A DNA stretch of 64,000 nucleotides from Wenyingzhuangia heitensis (GTDB taxonomy: Bacteria; Bacteroidota; Bacteroidia; Flavobacteriales; Flavobacteriaceae): contig NZ_JAASQL010000001.1 of assembly GCF_011762155.1 (NCBI RefSeq), positions 310,001 to 374,000 of the forward strand, in the 5' to 3' direction. The notes under the pieces are model-generated. The model did no database searches. It worked only from the letters and a program-made list of their open reading frames with translations, and was not told the DNA's origin. The position numbers and the translations under genes were made by a program. Shown here piece by piece: positions 36,213 through 44,455 of the stretch (positions within the stretch are counted from its first letter, which is position 1; each line of letters opens with the position of its first letter).

Positions 36213-36220
36213 TACCTTTG
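36213..36220 (+). promoter_or_regulatory. Promoter core (TAnnTTTG) of ybeY
   Basis: TACCTTTG lies 17 bp upstream of the ybeY ATG, with a TTG about 25 bp further upstream as a possible -33 element. Confidence 0.55.
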
Positions 36221-36237
36221 CAAATCAAATTTTTACA

Positions 36238-36651
36238 ATGATAGATTTTACTTACGAAGCTGATTTTGAATTGGTTAATACAAAGCAACATGTAGAGTGG
36301 ATACAAAATGCTTTATTAGAAGAGGGTTTTGAAGAGGGAGATATTAATTATATTTTTTGTGATGATGAATATCTTCATAAATTGAATGTAGAATTTTTAA
36401 AACATGATACTTTAACAGATATAATTAGTTTTGATTATACGATGGGTAAATTAATTTCTGGTGATATTTTTATATCTGTAGAGCGTGTTTTTGATAATGC
36501 AAAAGATTTAGGTATTGAGTTTAGTGAAGAAATTAATCGTGTTATGATTCACGGTATTTTACATTATTGTGGTTATAAAGATAAACAAGAAGACGATGTA
36601 AAATTGATGCGTAGCAAAGAAGAATATTATATATCTAAAATTGCTAAATAG
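36238..36651 (+). CDS. ybeY: rRNA maturation endoribonuclease YbeY
   Basis: The product has 137 residues, the usual length. The family core is present: LNVEFLKHDTLTDIISFDY, SGDIFISVERV and the metal-binding segment HGILHYCGYKDKQEDD. In most YbeY proteins the metal site is HGxLHxxGYDH with three histidines. Here His105 and His109 are kept, but residue 115 is Asp where the third His usually is. The protein should still act in 16S rRNA 3'-end maturation and ribosome quality control. The Asp ligand may be a lineage variant. The stop codon overlaps a parS-like palindrome, and mnmG follows 73 bp downstream. Confidence 0.92.
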   Translation: MIDFTYEADFELVNTKQHVEWIQNALLEEGFEEGDINYIFCDDEYLHKLNVEFLKHDTLTDIISFDYTMGKLISGDIFISVERVFDNAKDLGIEFSEEINRVMIHGILHYCGYKDKQEDDVKLMRSKEEYYISKIAK

Positions 36652-36664
36652 TTCCACGTGGAAC
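36651..36664. other. parS-like ParB binding site between ybeY and mnmG
   Basis: GTTCCACGTGGAAC is a perfect 14-bp palindrome sharing the CACGTG core and the outer GTT/AAC of canonical parS. Its first base is the last base of the ybeY stop codon. An identical copy lies at 38611. Confidence 0.75.
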
Positions 36665-36724
36665 AAATATAAAAAGATAAATAAGATTGAATTTTGATTC
36701 GGTTTTTTAATAGAAAATAAATAT

Positions 36725-38602
36725 ATGAGTTTATTTACGGATACTTACGATGTAATTGTTGTTGGAGCAGGTCATGCTGGTTCTGAAGCTGCGGCAGCTT
36801 CTGCTAACATGGGTGCTAAAACTTTGTTGGTAACTATGAGTTTACAAAACATTGCTCAAATGAGTTGTAATCCTGCTATGGGTGGAATTGCAAAAGGACA
36901 AATTGTTAGGGAGATAGATGCATTAGGTGGATATAGCGGAATTGTTACTGATAAAACAGCTATACAGTTTAAAATGTTAAATAAGTCTAAAGGTCCTGCA
37001 ATGTGGAGTCCAAGAGCACAATCTGATAGAATGCGTTTTGCGGAGGAATGGAGAAATATGTTAGAGCAGACAGATAATTTAGATTTTTATCAAGATATGA
37101 TCAAGGGTTTGATTATTGAAGATGGAGAAATTAAAGGTGTAAAAACAGGATTGGGTTTTGAAATTAAAGCAAAATCTGTAATTATTACTGCGGGTACTTT
37201 TTTAAATGGATTGATTCATATTGGTGAAAAATCTTTTGGAGGAGGTAGGTCTGGTGAAAGTGCTTCTACAGGAATAACCGAAGATTTGGTAAAAGTTGGT
37301 TTTGAGGCTGGAAGAATGAAAACAGGAACACCACCAAGAGTAGATGCTAGATCTTTAGATTTTTCTAAAATGATAGAACAACCTGGTGATGAAAATCCTG
37401 AGAAATTTTCTTATTTAGAATCTACCAAACCTTTAGTGGAGCAACGTTCTTGTTATATGAGTTATACTTCTCAAGAAGTGCATGATTTGTTGCGTACCGG
37501 TTTTGATAGATCTCCTATGTTTAATGGTAGAATTCAATCTACTGGACCTCGTTATTGTCCATCTATAGAAGATAAAATTGATCGTTTTGCAACAAAAGAT
37601 AGACATCAAATTTTTGTAGAACCAGAAGGTTGGAAAACAGTTGAAATTTATGTGAATGGATTTTCTACTTCTTTACCAGAAGATGTTCAAGATAAAGCAC
37701 TTCGTAAAGTTGCTGGTTTTGAGAATGTAAAATTCTTAAGATATGGATATGCAATAGAGTATGATTTCTTTCCACCAACTCAATTAACACATTCTTTAGA
37801 GACTAAGTTGGTAAAGAATTTGTTTTTTGCTGGACAAATTAATGGTACTACTGGTTACGAAGAAGCAGGAGCACAAGGTTTAATGGCAGGAATAAATGCT
37901 GCTTTAAAAGTTCAAAAGAGACCTCCTTTTATTTTAAAAAGAGATGAAGCTTATATTGGTGTTTTGATTGATGATTTGATAACGAAAGGTACAGAAGAAC
38001 CTTATAGGATGTTTACTTCTAGAGCAGAATATAGAACTTTATTACGTCAAGATAATGCAGATATTCGATTAACTCCATTGTCTAACGCAATTGGTTTGGC
38101 TTCTGATGATCGTTTAGAAAGAGTAAAAGAAAAAGTATTAAAATCTGATTTATTGGTTCAGTTTTTACACGATACAAGTATAAAACCGGAAGCTGCTAAT
38201 CCTATTTTAGAAGCTAAAGGATCGGCAATAATCAATCAATCTGTTAAAATGTTTAAGGTAGCTTCTCGCCCTCAAATAGATTTTAAAGACGTGATTACTT
38301 TTCCTGGAGTATCAGAATTTGTAGCGCAAAATAATATTAATGCAGATGCTCTAGAGCAGGCAGAAGTAAAGGTTAAATATGCAGGTTATATAGAAAAAGA
38401 AAAGAACAATGCAGATAAGTTACAGCGTTTAGAAAATATATCTATCCCTAAAACTTTTGATTATTATAAAGTTAAATCATTATCTACAGAAGCTCAACAA
38501 AAACTAACTAAAATACAACCTGTAACTATTTCTCAAGCGAGTAGAATTAGTGGTGTTTCACCATCTGATGTTTCAGTTTTATTGGTTTATATGGGAAGAT
38601 AA
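36725..38602 (+). CDS. mnmG: tRNA uridine-5-carboxymethylaminomethyl modification enzyme MnmG (GidA)
   Basis: The product has 625 residues. The FAD-binding motif is VVGAGHAGSEAAAASANMGA near residue 13. Family blocks include QMSCNPAMGGIAKGQIVREIDALGG, MKTGTPPRVD, GPRYCPSIEDK and FFAGQINGTTGYEEAGAQGLMAG. The helical C-terminal domain that binds MnmE begins at about residue 550. With MnmE it installs carboxymethylaminomethyl groups at the wobble uridine of several tRNAs. In many bacteria mnmG (gidA) lies near the replication origin; here it is bracketed by two identical parS-like sites and is about 10 kb from the proposed oriC. Confidence 0.97.
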   Translation: MSLFTDTYDVIVVGAGHAGSEAAAASANMGAKTLLVTMSLQNIAQMSCNPAMGGIAKGQIVREIDALGGYSGIVTDKTAIQFKMLNKSKGPAMWSPRAQSDRMRFAEEWRNMLEQTDNLDFYQDMIKGLIIEDGEIKGVKTGLGFEIKAKSVIITAGTFLNGLIHIGEKSFGGGRSGESASTGITEDLVKVGFEAGRMKTGTPPRVDARSLDFSKMIEQPGDENPEKFSYLESTKPLVEQRSCYMSYTSQEVHDLLRTGFDRSPMFNGRIQSTGPRYCPSIEDKIDRFATKDRHQIFVEPEGWKTVEIYVNGFSTSLPEDVQDKALRKVAGFENVKFLRYGYAIEYDFFPPTQLTHSLETKLVKNLFFAGQINGTTGYEEAGAQGLMAGINAALKVQKRPPFILKRDEAYIGVLIDDLITKGTEEPYRMFTSRAEYRTLLRQDNADIRLTPLSNAIGLASDDRLERVKEKVLKSDLLVQFLHDTSIKPEAANPILEAKGSAIINQSVKMFKVASRPQIDFKDVITFPGVSEFVAQNNINADALEQAEVKVKYAGYIEKEKNNADKLQRLENISIPKTFDYYKVKSLSTEAQQKLTKIQPVTISQASRISGVSPSDVSVLLVYMGR

Positions 38603-38610
38603 TATATAAA

Positions 38611-38624
38611 GTTCCACGTGGAAC
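38611..38624. other. parS-like ParB binding site after mnmG
   Basis: This second copy of GTTCCACGTGGAAC begins 9 bp after the mnmG stop codon and is identical to the copy in front of the gene. It is non-coding. Confidence 0.75.
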
Positions 38625-38636
38625 AAATAGATAATT

Positions 38637-38674
38637 AAAACCAATATTTTTATAATAAAATATTGGTTTTTTTG
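38637..38674 (+). terminator. Terminator of mnmG
   Basis: AAAACCAATATTTT pairs with AAATATTGGTTTT around an AT-rich loop and is followed by further T. It follows the parS-like site directly. Confidence 0.8.
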
Positions 38675-38698
38675 TTTCTTTAGTATGAATTATTTAAG

Positions 38699-39322
38699 AT
38701 GAAAAGAAAACTTATATTTTTAGCCATTGTTATAATTACATCTGTTTTTTTACCTAATTACATTGTTAATATAAAAACAGAAAATGAGGTTTATAATGAT
38801 GTGAATATAATTCCAAAAAACAAAGTTGGACTTGTATTAGGTACTTCTAAGTGGAGTAAAGGAGGGGGTGTTAATTTGTTTTTTAAATATAGAATAGATG
38901 CTACTGTAGAACTTTATAAAAAAGATAAAATAGATTTTGTTTTGGTTAGTGGAGATAATGCATTAATGGAATATAATGAACCAATTTTTTTTAAAAATGA
39001 ATTGGTAAAAAGAGGAATACCTGCAGATAAAATCTATTTAGATTTTGCAGGATTTAGAACTTTAGATTCTGTTATAAGAGCTAATAAAGTTTTTGGACAA
39101 ACATCCTACACTGTAATTTCTCAAGAATTTCATAACAAAAGAGCTATCTTTATAGCTTCATTAAATAACATAGATGCAATAGGATATAATGCAAAAGACG
39201 TAAGTAATGATTATGGTTTTAAAGTATATTTGCGTGAGTATTTAGCAAGAACTAAAGTTTTTGTTGATGTGTTGTTTAATGTAAAACCTAAATTTTTAGG
39301 ACCTAAAATTGAAATAAAATAA
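38699..39322 (+). CDS. SanA/YdcF-like DUF218 membrane protein
   Basis: The product has 207 residues. A single N-terminal membrane anchor (LIFLAIVIITSVFLPNYIV) is followed by a DUF218 domain: VGLVLGTSKW, IDATVELYKKDKIDFVLVSGDN, GIPADKIYLDFAGFRTLDSVIRA and VISQEFHNKRAIFIA. The layout matches SanA, implicated in envelope barrier function in enterobacteria. The DUF218 fold is also found in ElyC and YdcF. The methyltransferase ATG follows the stop codon with no gap, so the two are probably translationally coupled. Confidence 0.88.
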   Translation: MKRKLIFLAIVIITSVFLPNYIVNIKTENEVYNDVNIIPKNKVGLVLGTSKWSKGGGVNLFFKYRIDATVELYKKDKIDFVLVSGDNALMEYNEPIFFKNELVKRGIPADKIYLDFAGFRTLDSVIRANKVFGQTSYTVISQEFHNKRAIFIASLNNIDAIGYNAKDVSNDYGFKVYLREYLARTKVFVDVLFNVKPKFLGPKIEIK

Positions 39323-40327
39323 ATGGCATTAGAAACTTATATAAAAACTAAAGATTTTTCTGTTTCAAAAGAAAATTTTGATTTATTATTAGATGATAGA
39401 ATTGATTTGTTAATAACAAACCCAAGGCCTGAAAAAGAAAAACTAGGGAAATACTACGAAACTGAAAACTATATTTCTCATACAGATCGTATAAAATCGG
39501 TAACAGAAATTGTATATAGTTTGGTTAAAAAATATACATTAAATAAGAAGTTACAACTATTAAACTCTTTTACTACTAAAGAAAAAAAACTTTTAGATAT
39601 TGGTTGTGGTACCGGAGATTTTTTAAATGTTTGTCAAAAAGAAGGATGGAAAGTAACCGGAATTGAACCTAGTGAGAAAGCAAGACAAAAAGGTTTAGAA
39701 AAATTAGATAAAGGAACTTATATTTATTCAGATGTGCATGCTTTTTTTGAAGAAGACTTTGCTGGTGAAGAAAAAGATTTGGATTACAAACAAAGTTATA
39801 AGCAAACAAAACTATATCATCATTCTGAACATGAAACTAAAAATGTTGAAAAAGAAATTTTAAAATTTGAGGAATCTTATACTCCAGAAAATAAACCTTA
39901 TCAATTTGATGTAATAACCTTATGGCATGTTTTAGAGCATGTACATGATTTGGATATGTATATTTATAGATTAAAACAATTGTTAAAACCAGATGGGGTA
40001 TTGGTAATTGCAGTTCCTAATTATAAAAGTTACGATGCAGAAATTTATAAAGAACATTGGGCTGCTTTTGATGTACCAAGACATTTGTGGCATTTTTCTC
40101 AAACTGCTATTCATAGATTGTTTGCAACCGAATTAATGAAAGTGGTAAAAACTATTCCTATGAAATTTGATGCCTTTTATGTTTCTTTATTAAGTGAAGA
40201 ATATAAATATGGAAAAAAGAATTTTATAAAAGCTGTAATTAACGGAATGAAGTCAAATAAAGAAGCAAAACGAACAGGAGAATATTCTTCTCTAATATAT
40301 ATATTAAAAAACATGAAAAAAGAATAA
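39323..40327 (+). CDS. Class I SAM-dependent methyltransferase with acidic insert
   Basis: The product has 334 residues. The SAM-binding motif I is KLLDIGCGTGDFLNVC, with acidic loop GIEPS after it. Motif post-II is FDVITLWHVLEHVHD, and PNYKSYDAEIYKEHWAAFDVPRHLWHFS is typical of Methyltransf_23 proteins that act on envelope or sugar substrates. Between motif I and the EHV motif lies an unusual insert of about 50 residues, rich in E, K, D and Y. Such methyltransferases often modify glycans, quinones or small molecules; the substrate is unknown. It abuts the SanA-like gene with no gap and is closed by a strong terminator. Confidence 0.88.
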   Translation: MALETYIKTKDFSVSKENFDLLLDDRIDLLITNPRPEKEKLGKYYETENYISHTDRIKSVTEIVYSLVKKYTLNKKLQLLNSFTTKEKKLLDIGCGTGDFLNVCQKEGWKVTGIEPSEKARQKGLEKLDKGTYIYSDVHAFFEEDFAGEEKDLDYKQSYKQTKLYHHSEHETKNVEKEILKFEESYTPENKPYQFDVITLWHVLEHVHDLDMYIYRLKQLLKPDGVLVIAVPNYKSYDAEIYKEHWAAFDVPRHLWHFSQTAIHRLFATELMKVVKTIPMKFDAFYVSLLSEEYKYGKKNFIKAVINGMKSNKEAKRTGEYSSLIYILKNMKKE

Positions 40328-40382
40328 TAAAGACTTTTAAGCGTTTATTAAAAATATATAAATAAAAACCCTTATTAAAAAT

Positions 40383-40420
40383 AAAACCCCTCTTAAAATT
40401 GTTTTAAGAGGGGTTTTATT
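40383..40420 (+). terminator. Strong terminator after the methyltransferase gene
   Basis: A 16-bp perfect stem AAAACCCCTCTTAAAA/TTTTAAGAGGGGTTTT with a 3-nt loop is flanked by A- and T-runs. It could also stop transcription from the converging gene at 40637. Confidence 0.9.
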
Positions 40421-40636
40421 TTATGATACAATCTATTGTGAAAATAAAAATAATCAATTTTTCTTATAGTAGATAAAAAGCGATCGAAGAAGTATATACT
40501 ATATTAAAACCATGTTATTTTTTAGAATTACTATTTCTTAAAATAAATAAATTTTTAAATGAAGTTTATTTAGCAATCTATTTTTTGCTAAATATTTAGA
40601 TATTATTTATTCATTTTAAAATGTTTATAATTCTTT

Positions 40637-42643
40637 TTAATCTACTAAAAATTTATAGCTAAGTCCCTTTTTGGTTGTAAGTATATAAATTCCGTTAGTT
40701 AAGTTTTTAATAGAAATCTTATTACTTATTTCGCTGTCAAAATCTATAATTTTTTGTCCTGTTATCTTGTAGATATTTCCTTTTAAAGGTGAATTAGTTT
40801 TGTTAAATAATATATAATCGTTCTCAATTTTAAAAATATTATTTGATAGATTATCTATATAACTATTAGATAAAGTCTCATTATTAAAACTTACAATTTT
40901 ATTAGAAATAGATGCATATGCTGTGTTTGTATCTACTGTAAGACCATTAAAAGAACTACAATAGGTGGTGTTATAAGTGCTTTGTTCAAAAACACTTCCA
41001 TTAACAGCAATTTTTTCTATACTAGCGTTTGGATTTATACTGTTTAAGTTAACTTTTTTAATTTCTTGATTAATTGATAAATAAAGAATACCATCATTAA
41101 TAGTATAATGTTGTATGTATTGATTGTTTGCATTTAAAAATACAGAAGGAGTATTTGTTAAATTATTTAGGTCTCCTTTTAAAATTTGATTGTCATCATC
41201 ATTAGTGTAATAAATATCATCTCCAGTTATAGCAAACTCTTCTATGTAATAATTAAAACTAAGACCAGTATCTGTAACGGTATTGTTTGTGGTGTTTAGT
41301 GTATGTATTGTTACAATAGGATCATCATTGGTATCATCTATTTTACTAAATAAAATATCAGTTCCATTAATTTCTAGAGCCTGTATGGTTTCTGATTCTA
41401 AGCTAGAGCTTAATATAGTTGTTGCAGTAAATGGAGTACTAGATAAATTTATTTTTTTAATATCAGAAGAAATAAAATCGAAGGTAGAAACATTTATTGT
41501 TCTTGATGTAAAATAAAGGTTGTTATTAAGAATTATAAACCTTTGTAAAATTTCATAATTATTTCCGGTTTTTAACGCTGTGTATATTTCTGTTTTAGCT
41601 TTTGTGTTGATGTCTATTTTAGAAATACCTTTTATTTGCTCTATTAAATAAAGATCATTATTATGCTTTGTTAATTGCCTAGGACCCTCTAAATTATTTA
41701 CAAAATTATTAAGTGTTGAGCCTGAATTTTCACAATTAGAATCACTTGATATTTCTTCTGTTTTTACAATTAGGCCACTGTCTGCAATAGTCATATAAGC
41801 AACACCTTTGTAAATAAAAACATCATTAAAATTTTTATTATTTACTCCATCTTTATAAGTGGTGTTTTCTATAAGTGCATATATGTCTATGTTTACATTT
41901 TTATCGTATAAATAACCTTCATAAATTTTATTGTTAGCAGCTATAAATAGCCCATCATTTATTACTTGTATACCTGTATTTCCATTTATGGTTTCTCCTA
42001 AATTTAAAGGTAAATAAGAAGGAGTATTTGCTGTGATATCTACAAAATTAACACCTCCATTTCTGGTAGAAATAAGAATTAAATTTTTAAATATATCGAT
42101 ACTGGTTACCACACCATTAAAGCTTGTAATATTGCTGTAGCTTGATGCTGGAATAGCGGTGTCTCTAACAGATAATATACTAAGATCATTTATTTCATCT
42201 TCAGTAATTCTATAAAGTAAACTGCCATTAAAAGTTGCAGCACTTACATAATTATTTTCTGTTTCTAAAAGAGTGGTGTTTGCTAAGTTGCCTAGCTCAA
42301 TTTTTGTTATTTTACTTGCTACAAATACATCATCTACAAAGTTTACTTTTTCATGACCCACATAAATAAAACCATTATTTATGTTAAAAAAAGTAATATA
42401 TTCTTCAGTAGTTTCTGTAGCGCTAGGTGCAGTAAAAATAACATTAGCACTTGGGTTTTCTGTAGTTATATTATAGCTTAATATTTGTGTTTCTGTAGCT
42501 ACATATAATATGTCATCTAGAATATTTAAGTCGTTAGGACTGTTTAAATTAGTAACAATTTCTGTTAGGTTGCTGTATTCAGTTTGCGCTTTTATAAAAC
42601 CTGTTGTTAAAAGCATTAAAATTAAAAGTAGTGTTTTTTTCAT
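40637..42643 (-). CDS. Secreted propeller-like protein with T9SS sorting domain
   Basis: The product has 668 residues. The signal peptide is MKKTLLLILMLLTTGFIKAQ. The body is a series of short beta-strand repeats such as LNDILYVATETQILSYNI, GNLYFTSRT and ISKIDINTKAKTEIYTALKTG. They resemble the blades of a six- or seven-bladed beta-propeller of the YWTD/DUF5050 sort. The last 65 residues (GNIYKITGQKIIDF, ISIKNLTNGIYILTTKKG, YKFLVD) are a T9SS type A sorting domain. The start codon is the 3' arm of a perfect 9-bp inverted repeat in the leader. It should be exported to the cell surface; the ligand is unknown. Confidence 0.85.
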   Translation of the reverse strand: MKKTLLLILMLLTTGFIKAQTEYSNLTEIVTNLNSPNDLNILDDILYVATETQILSYNITTENPSANVIFTAPSATETTEEYITFFNINNGFIYVGHEKVNFVDDVFVASKITKIELGNLANTTLLETENNYVSAATFNGSLLYRITEDEINDLSILSVRDTAIPASSYSNITSFNGVVTSIDIFKNLILISTRNGGVNFVDITANTPSYLPLNLGETINGNTGIQVINDGLFIAANNKIYEGYLYDKNVNIDIYALIENTTYKDGVNNKNFNDVFIYKGVAYMTIADSGLIVKTEEISSDSNCENSGSTLNNFVNNLEGPRQLTKHNNDLYLIEQIKGISKIDINTKAKTEIYTALKTGNNYEILQRFIILNNNLYFTSRTINVSTFDFISSDIKKINLSSTPFTATTILSSSLESETIQALEINGTDILFSKIDDTNDDPIVTIHTLNTTNNTVTDTGLSFNYYIEEFAITGDDIYYTNDDDNQILKGDLNNLTNTPSVFLNANNQYIQHYTINDGILYLSINQEIKKVNLNSINPNASIEKIAVNGSVFEQSTYNTTYCSSFNGLTVDTNTAYASISNKIVSFNNETLSNSYIDNLSNNIFKIENDYILFNKTNSPLKGNIYKITGQKIIDFDSEISNKISIKNLTNGIYILTTKKGLSYKFLVD

Positions 42644-42666
42644 AAAATGGGATTTATCATTTTATG
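42641..42666 (-). promoter_or_regulatory. Hairpin enclosing the start codon
   Basis: CATAAAATG (42641-42649) and CATTTTATG (42658-42666) are exact inverted repeats around an 8-nt spacer. In the minus-strand transcript the ATG start codon is the end of the right arm. The hairpin could mask initiation of the downstream T9SS protein. Seen directly; the regulatory role is inference. Confidence 0.35.
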
Positions 42667-42692
42667 CGAAATTTAAGTATTAATATATTTAC

Positions 42693-43058
42693 TTATATAA
42701 TACTTAAGTACCATCCTAAAATTGTTAAAATCATATAAATTCCTAGGTTGGCTGCTCCTTGAAAATCTCCAGCGATTCTTTGACCTAAAAGTAAAATTAA
42801 AATGGTGATGGCACTTATTTTAAAATTAATAACAATTGGAAATAAATAACAATTTAGCAAAGTAGAAAAGAGTCCTGTAAATAAAACAATAGTTGTTACA
42901 GAATTTATACAAACTAAAAACCACCAAAATAGATTTGCTAATTTTTTGTTTTTTAAGTGATTTGCTAAAAATAAAGTATAGCCCTTTTTATCTTTTAATT
43001 TTTCGAAAAGAGAGTAGCCAAAAGAAATAAATAAAAAGCATAAAAGAGATAAAGTCAT
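42693..43058 (-). CDS. Small polytopic membrane protein
   Basis: The product has 121 residues and four hydrophobic segments (about residues 1-18, 42-65, 72-92 and 101-119). Charged loops include LKDKKGYTLFLANHLKNKK. It has a DoxX-like size and topology, but I cannot confirm that family from the sequence. It lies between the T9SS protein gene, whose leader starts 49 bp further on, and the terminator of the four-repeat lipoprotein. It appears to be monocistronic. Function unknown. Confidence 0.65.
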   Translation of the reverse strand: MTLSLLCFLFISFGYSLFEKLKDKKGYTLFLANHLKNKKLANLFWWFLVCINSVTTIVLFTGLFSTLLNCYLFPIVINFKISAITILILLLGQRIAGDFQGAANLGIYMILTILGWYLSII

Positions 43059-43090
43059 TACATGTGTTTAATGCAAATTTGACTAAAAAT

Positions 43091-43130
43091 AAAAGGGCTT
43101 GCAAATTTTTTAAATTTACAAGCCCTTTTT
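43091..43130 (-). terminator. Terminator of the four-repeat lipoprotein gene
   Basis: AAAAGGGCTTGCAAATTT pairs with AAATTTACAAGCCCTTTT (one mismatch), with a T-run on the minus strand. It is 19 bp past the lipoprotein stop codon. Confidence 0.85.
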
Positions 43131-43148
43131 ATTCTAGCAGTTAAAAAA

Positions 43149-43742
43149 TTATTTTTTCTCTGGTTTTTTACCTTCAAAATAAGCTTCTAAATCTTCTTGA
43201 CTTTCAATTTCTACAACTGTTTCGTCTTTTTCTTCAATAGAAATAGGAAATTCAAAAGCGGGTTTAACTCCTTCTTCTAAGGTTTCACGATACGCTTTCA
43301 TTGCTTCTCTATCTTCAATAACTGTGGTTGTTTCATCAGAATTAATAATATTTATAGGAAACACTAAATGTAATGGGAACCTTCTGTGTTTTCTTTTATT
43401 AAAAAGTATCATTAATTCCTTTTTAGATTCAATTATAACTTCTTCTCCGTTTATTGTAATGGTAATAGGAAATTCTATTTTGGGTTCATTTGTTGTTTCT
43501 CCATAATCATTTAATTCTTCATCAGAAGTAATAATTTCATCTTCACCATTATCATTTACCGTAGTAATTGGGTAACTAATACTTAATGTTTCAACTACAG
43601 ATGTTAAATCGTCTTGGGTAAGATCGTCGCTTAATTGAGAACTAATTTCTGATTCATTTTCAATAGAAGAATCGTTGTTTTCACAACTAGCAAATAATAA
43701 AGTTGCTGTTGCAATTGCTAAAATAGATTTTGATAATTTCAT
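43149..43742 (-). CDS. Lipoprotein with four FPI repeats, divergent from the ECF sigma gene
   Basis: The product has 197 residues. The lipobox is LLFASC at about residues 15-20, followed by an acidic Ser/Asp/Glu region. Four repeats follow, of the pattern (Y/F)PI - strand - E - I - xS - EEL - xxY. They open with ISYPITTV, IEFPITIT, LVFPINII and FEFPISIE, and each ends with a charged helix start (SDEELNDY, SKKELMIL, DREAMKAY, SQEDLEAY). The gene points away from the ECF sigma/FecR/TonB receptor module across a 146-bp spacer. It could be a regulated partner of that module or an unrelated surface protein. I do not recognise the family. Confidence 0.8.
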   Translation of the reverse strand: MKLSKSILAIATATLLFASCENNDSSIENESEISSQLSDDLTQDDLTSVVETLSISYPITTVNDNGEDEIITSDEELNDYGETTNEPKIEFPITITINGEEVIIESKKELMILFNKRKHRRFPLHLVFPINIINSDETTTVIEDREAMKAYRETLEEGVKPAFEFPISIEEKDETVVEIESQEDLEAYFEGKKPEKK

Positions 43743-43888
43743 TATATAAATTTTTTTGGGTTATATATCTTAAACCGATTAGTTTTAAAATACCCTACCC
43801 TAATTTTAATATTTTTTAAATAATTACTGTTATTATTAAACTTATTCTAATTTTAAATGATTTATTTTGGATAATATAATTATATAAT

Positions 43889-44404
43889 ATGTTAAAAAAA
43901 CCTTCAGTTTGTGAAGCTAAAATTTATGAATCTCTCTATAAAAAGTACAGTAAATCTTTATATAGCTTTATGTATTTTAAGTGTGGAGATAAGGATAGAG
44001 CAGAGGATTTAGTACAAGAAGCTTTTATAAAATTATGGAATAATTGCGCAAAAGTAATTTATAACAAAGCAAAATCTTATTTATATACCATAGCCAATAA
44101 TCAGTTTTTAAACGAAGTAGCTCATTTTAAAGTAAAATTAAAATATCAGCAAAATGCGAATGGTGAAGATGCTAATATAGAAACTCCAGATTTTGTTTTA
44201 GAGGAGAAAGAATTTATGAATAAACTTGAAAAAGCAATAGATAATTTAACTCCTGGTGAGCGTGAAGTTTTTTTATTAAATAGAATAGAAGATGCTAAGT
44301 ACAGAGAAATTGCTGAAATGTTAAATATATCGGTAAAAGCTGTAGAAAAAAGAATGCACGGAGCTTTGGTTAAGCTTAGACAAACTATAGGAAAAGATAT
44401 TTAA
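43889..44404 (+). CDS. ECF-type RNA polymerase sigma factor (FecI-like)
   Basis: The product has 171 residues. Region 2 (LYSFMYFKCGDKDRAEDLVQEAFIKLW) and region 4 (LTPGEREVFLLNRIEDAKYREIAEMLNISVKAVEKRMHGALVKL) are both intact. The arrangement is that of Bacteroidota FecI-type sigma factors. It is followed by a FecR-like anti-sigma regulator and a TonB-dependent receptor with a signalling domain. By analogy with FecIRA, ligand binding by the receptor should relieve FecR inhibition and let the sigma factor transcribe its targets, probably including this operon. The ligand is unknown. Confidence 0.94.
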   Translation: MLKKPSVCEAKIYESLYKKYSKSLYSFMYFKCGDKDRAEDLVQEAFIKLWNNCAKVIYNKAKSYLYTIANNQFLNEVAHFKVKLKYQQNANGEDANIETPDFVLEEKEFMNKLEKAIDNLTPGEREVFLLNRIEDAKYREIAEMLNISVKAVEKRMHGALVKLRQTIGKDI

Positions 44405-44455
44405 ATATAAAGTAGGGTAAAAGACTTGTAATTGGTTATATATATAAAGCACGGA

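Noticed and set aside
40567-40593. Inverted repeat ATTTAGCAA/TTGCTAAAT considered as a terminator for the T9SS gene at 40637
   Set aside because: The stem is weak and AT-rich, without a following T-run on the minus strand; the strong hairpin at 40383-40420 is the better candidate.
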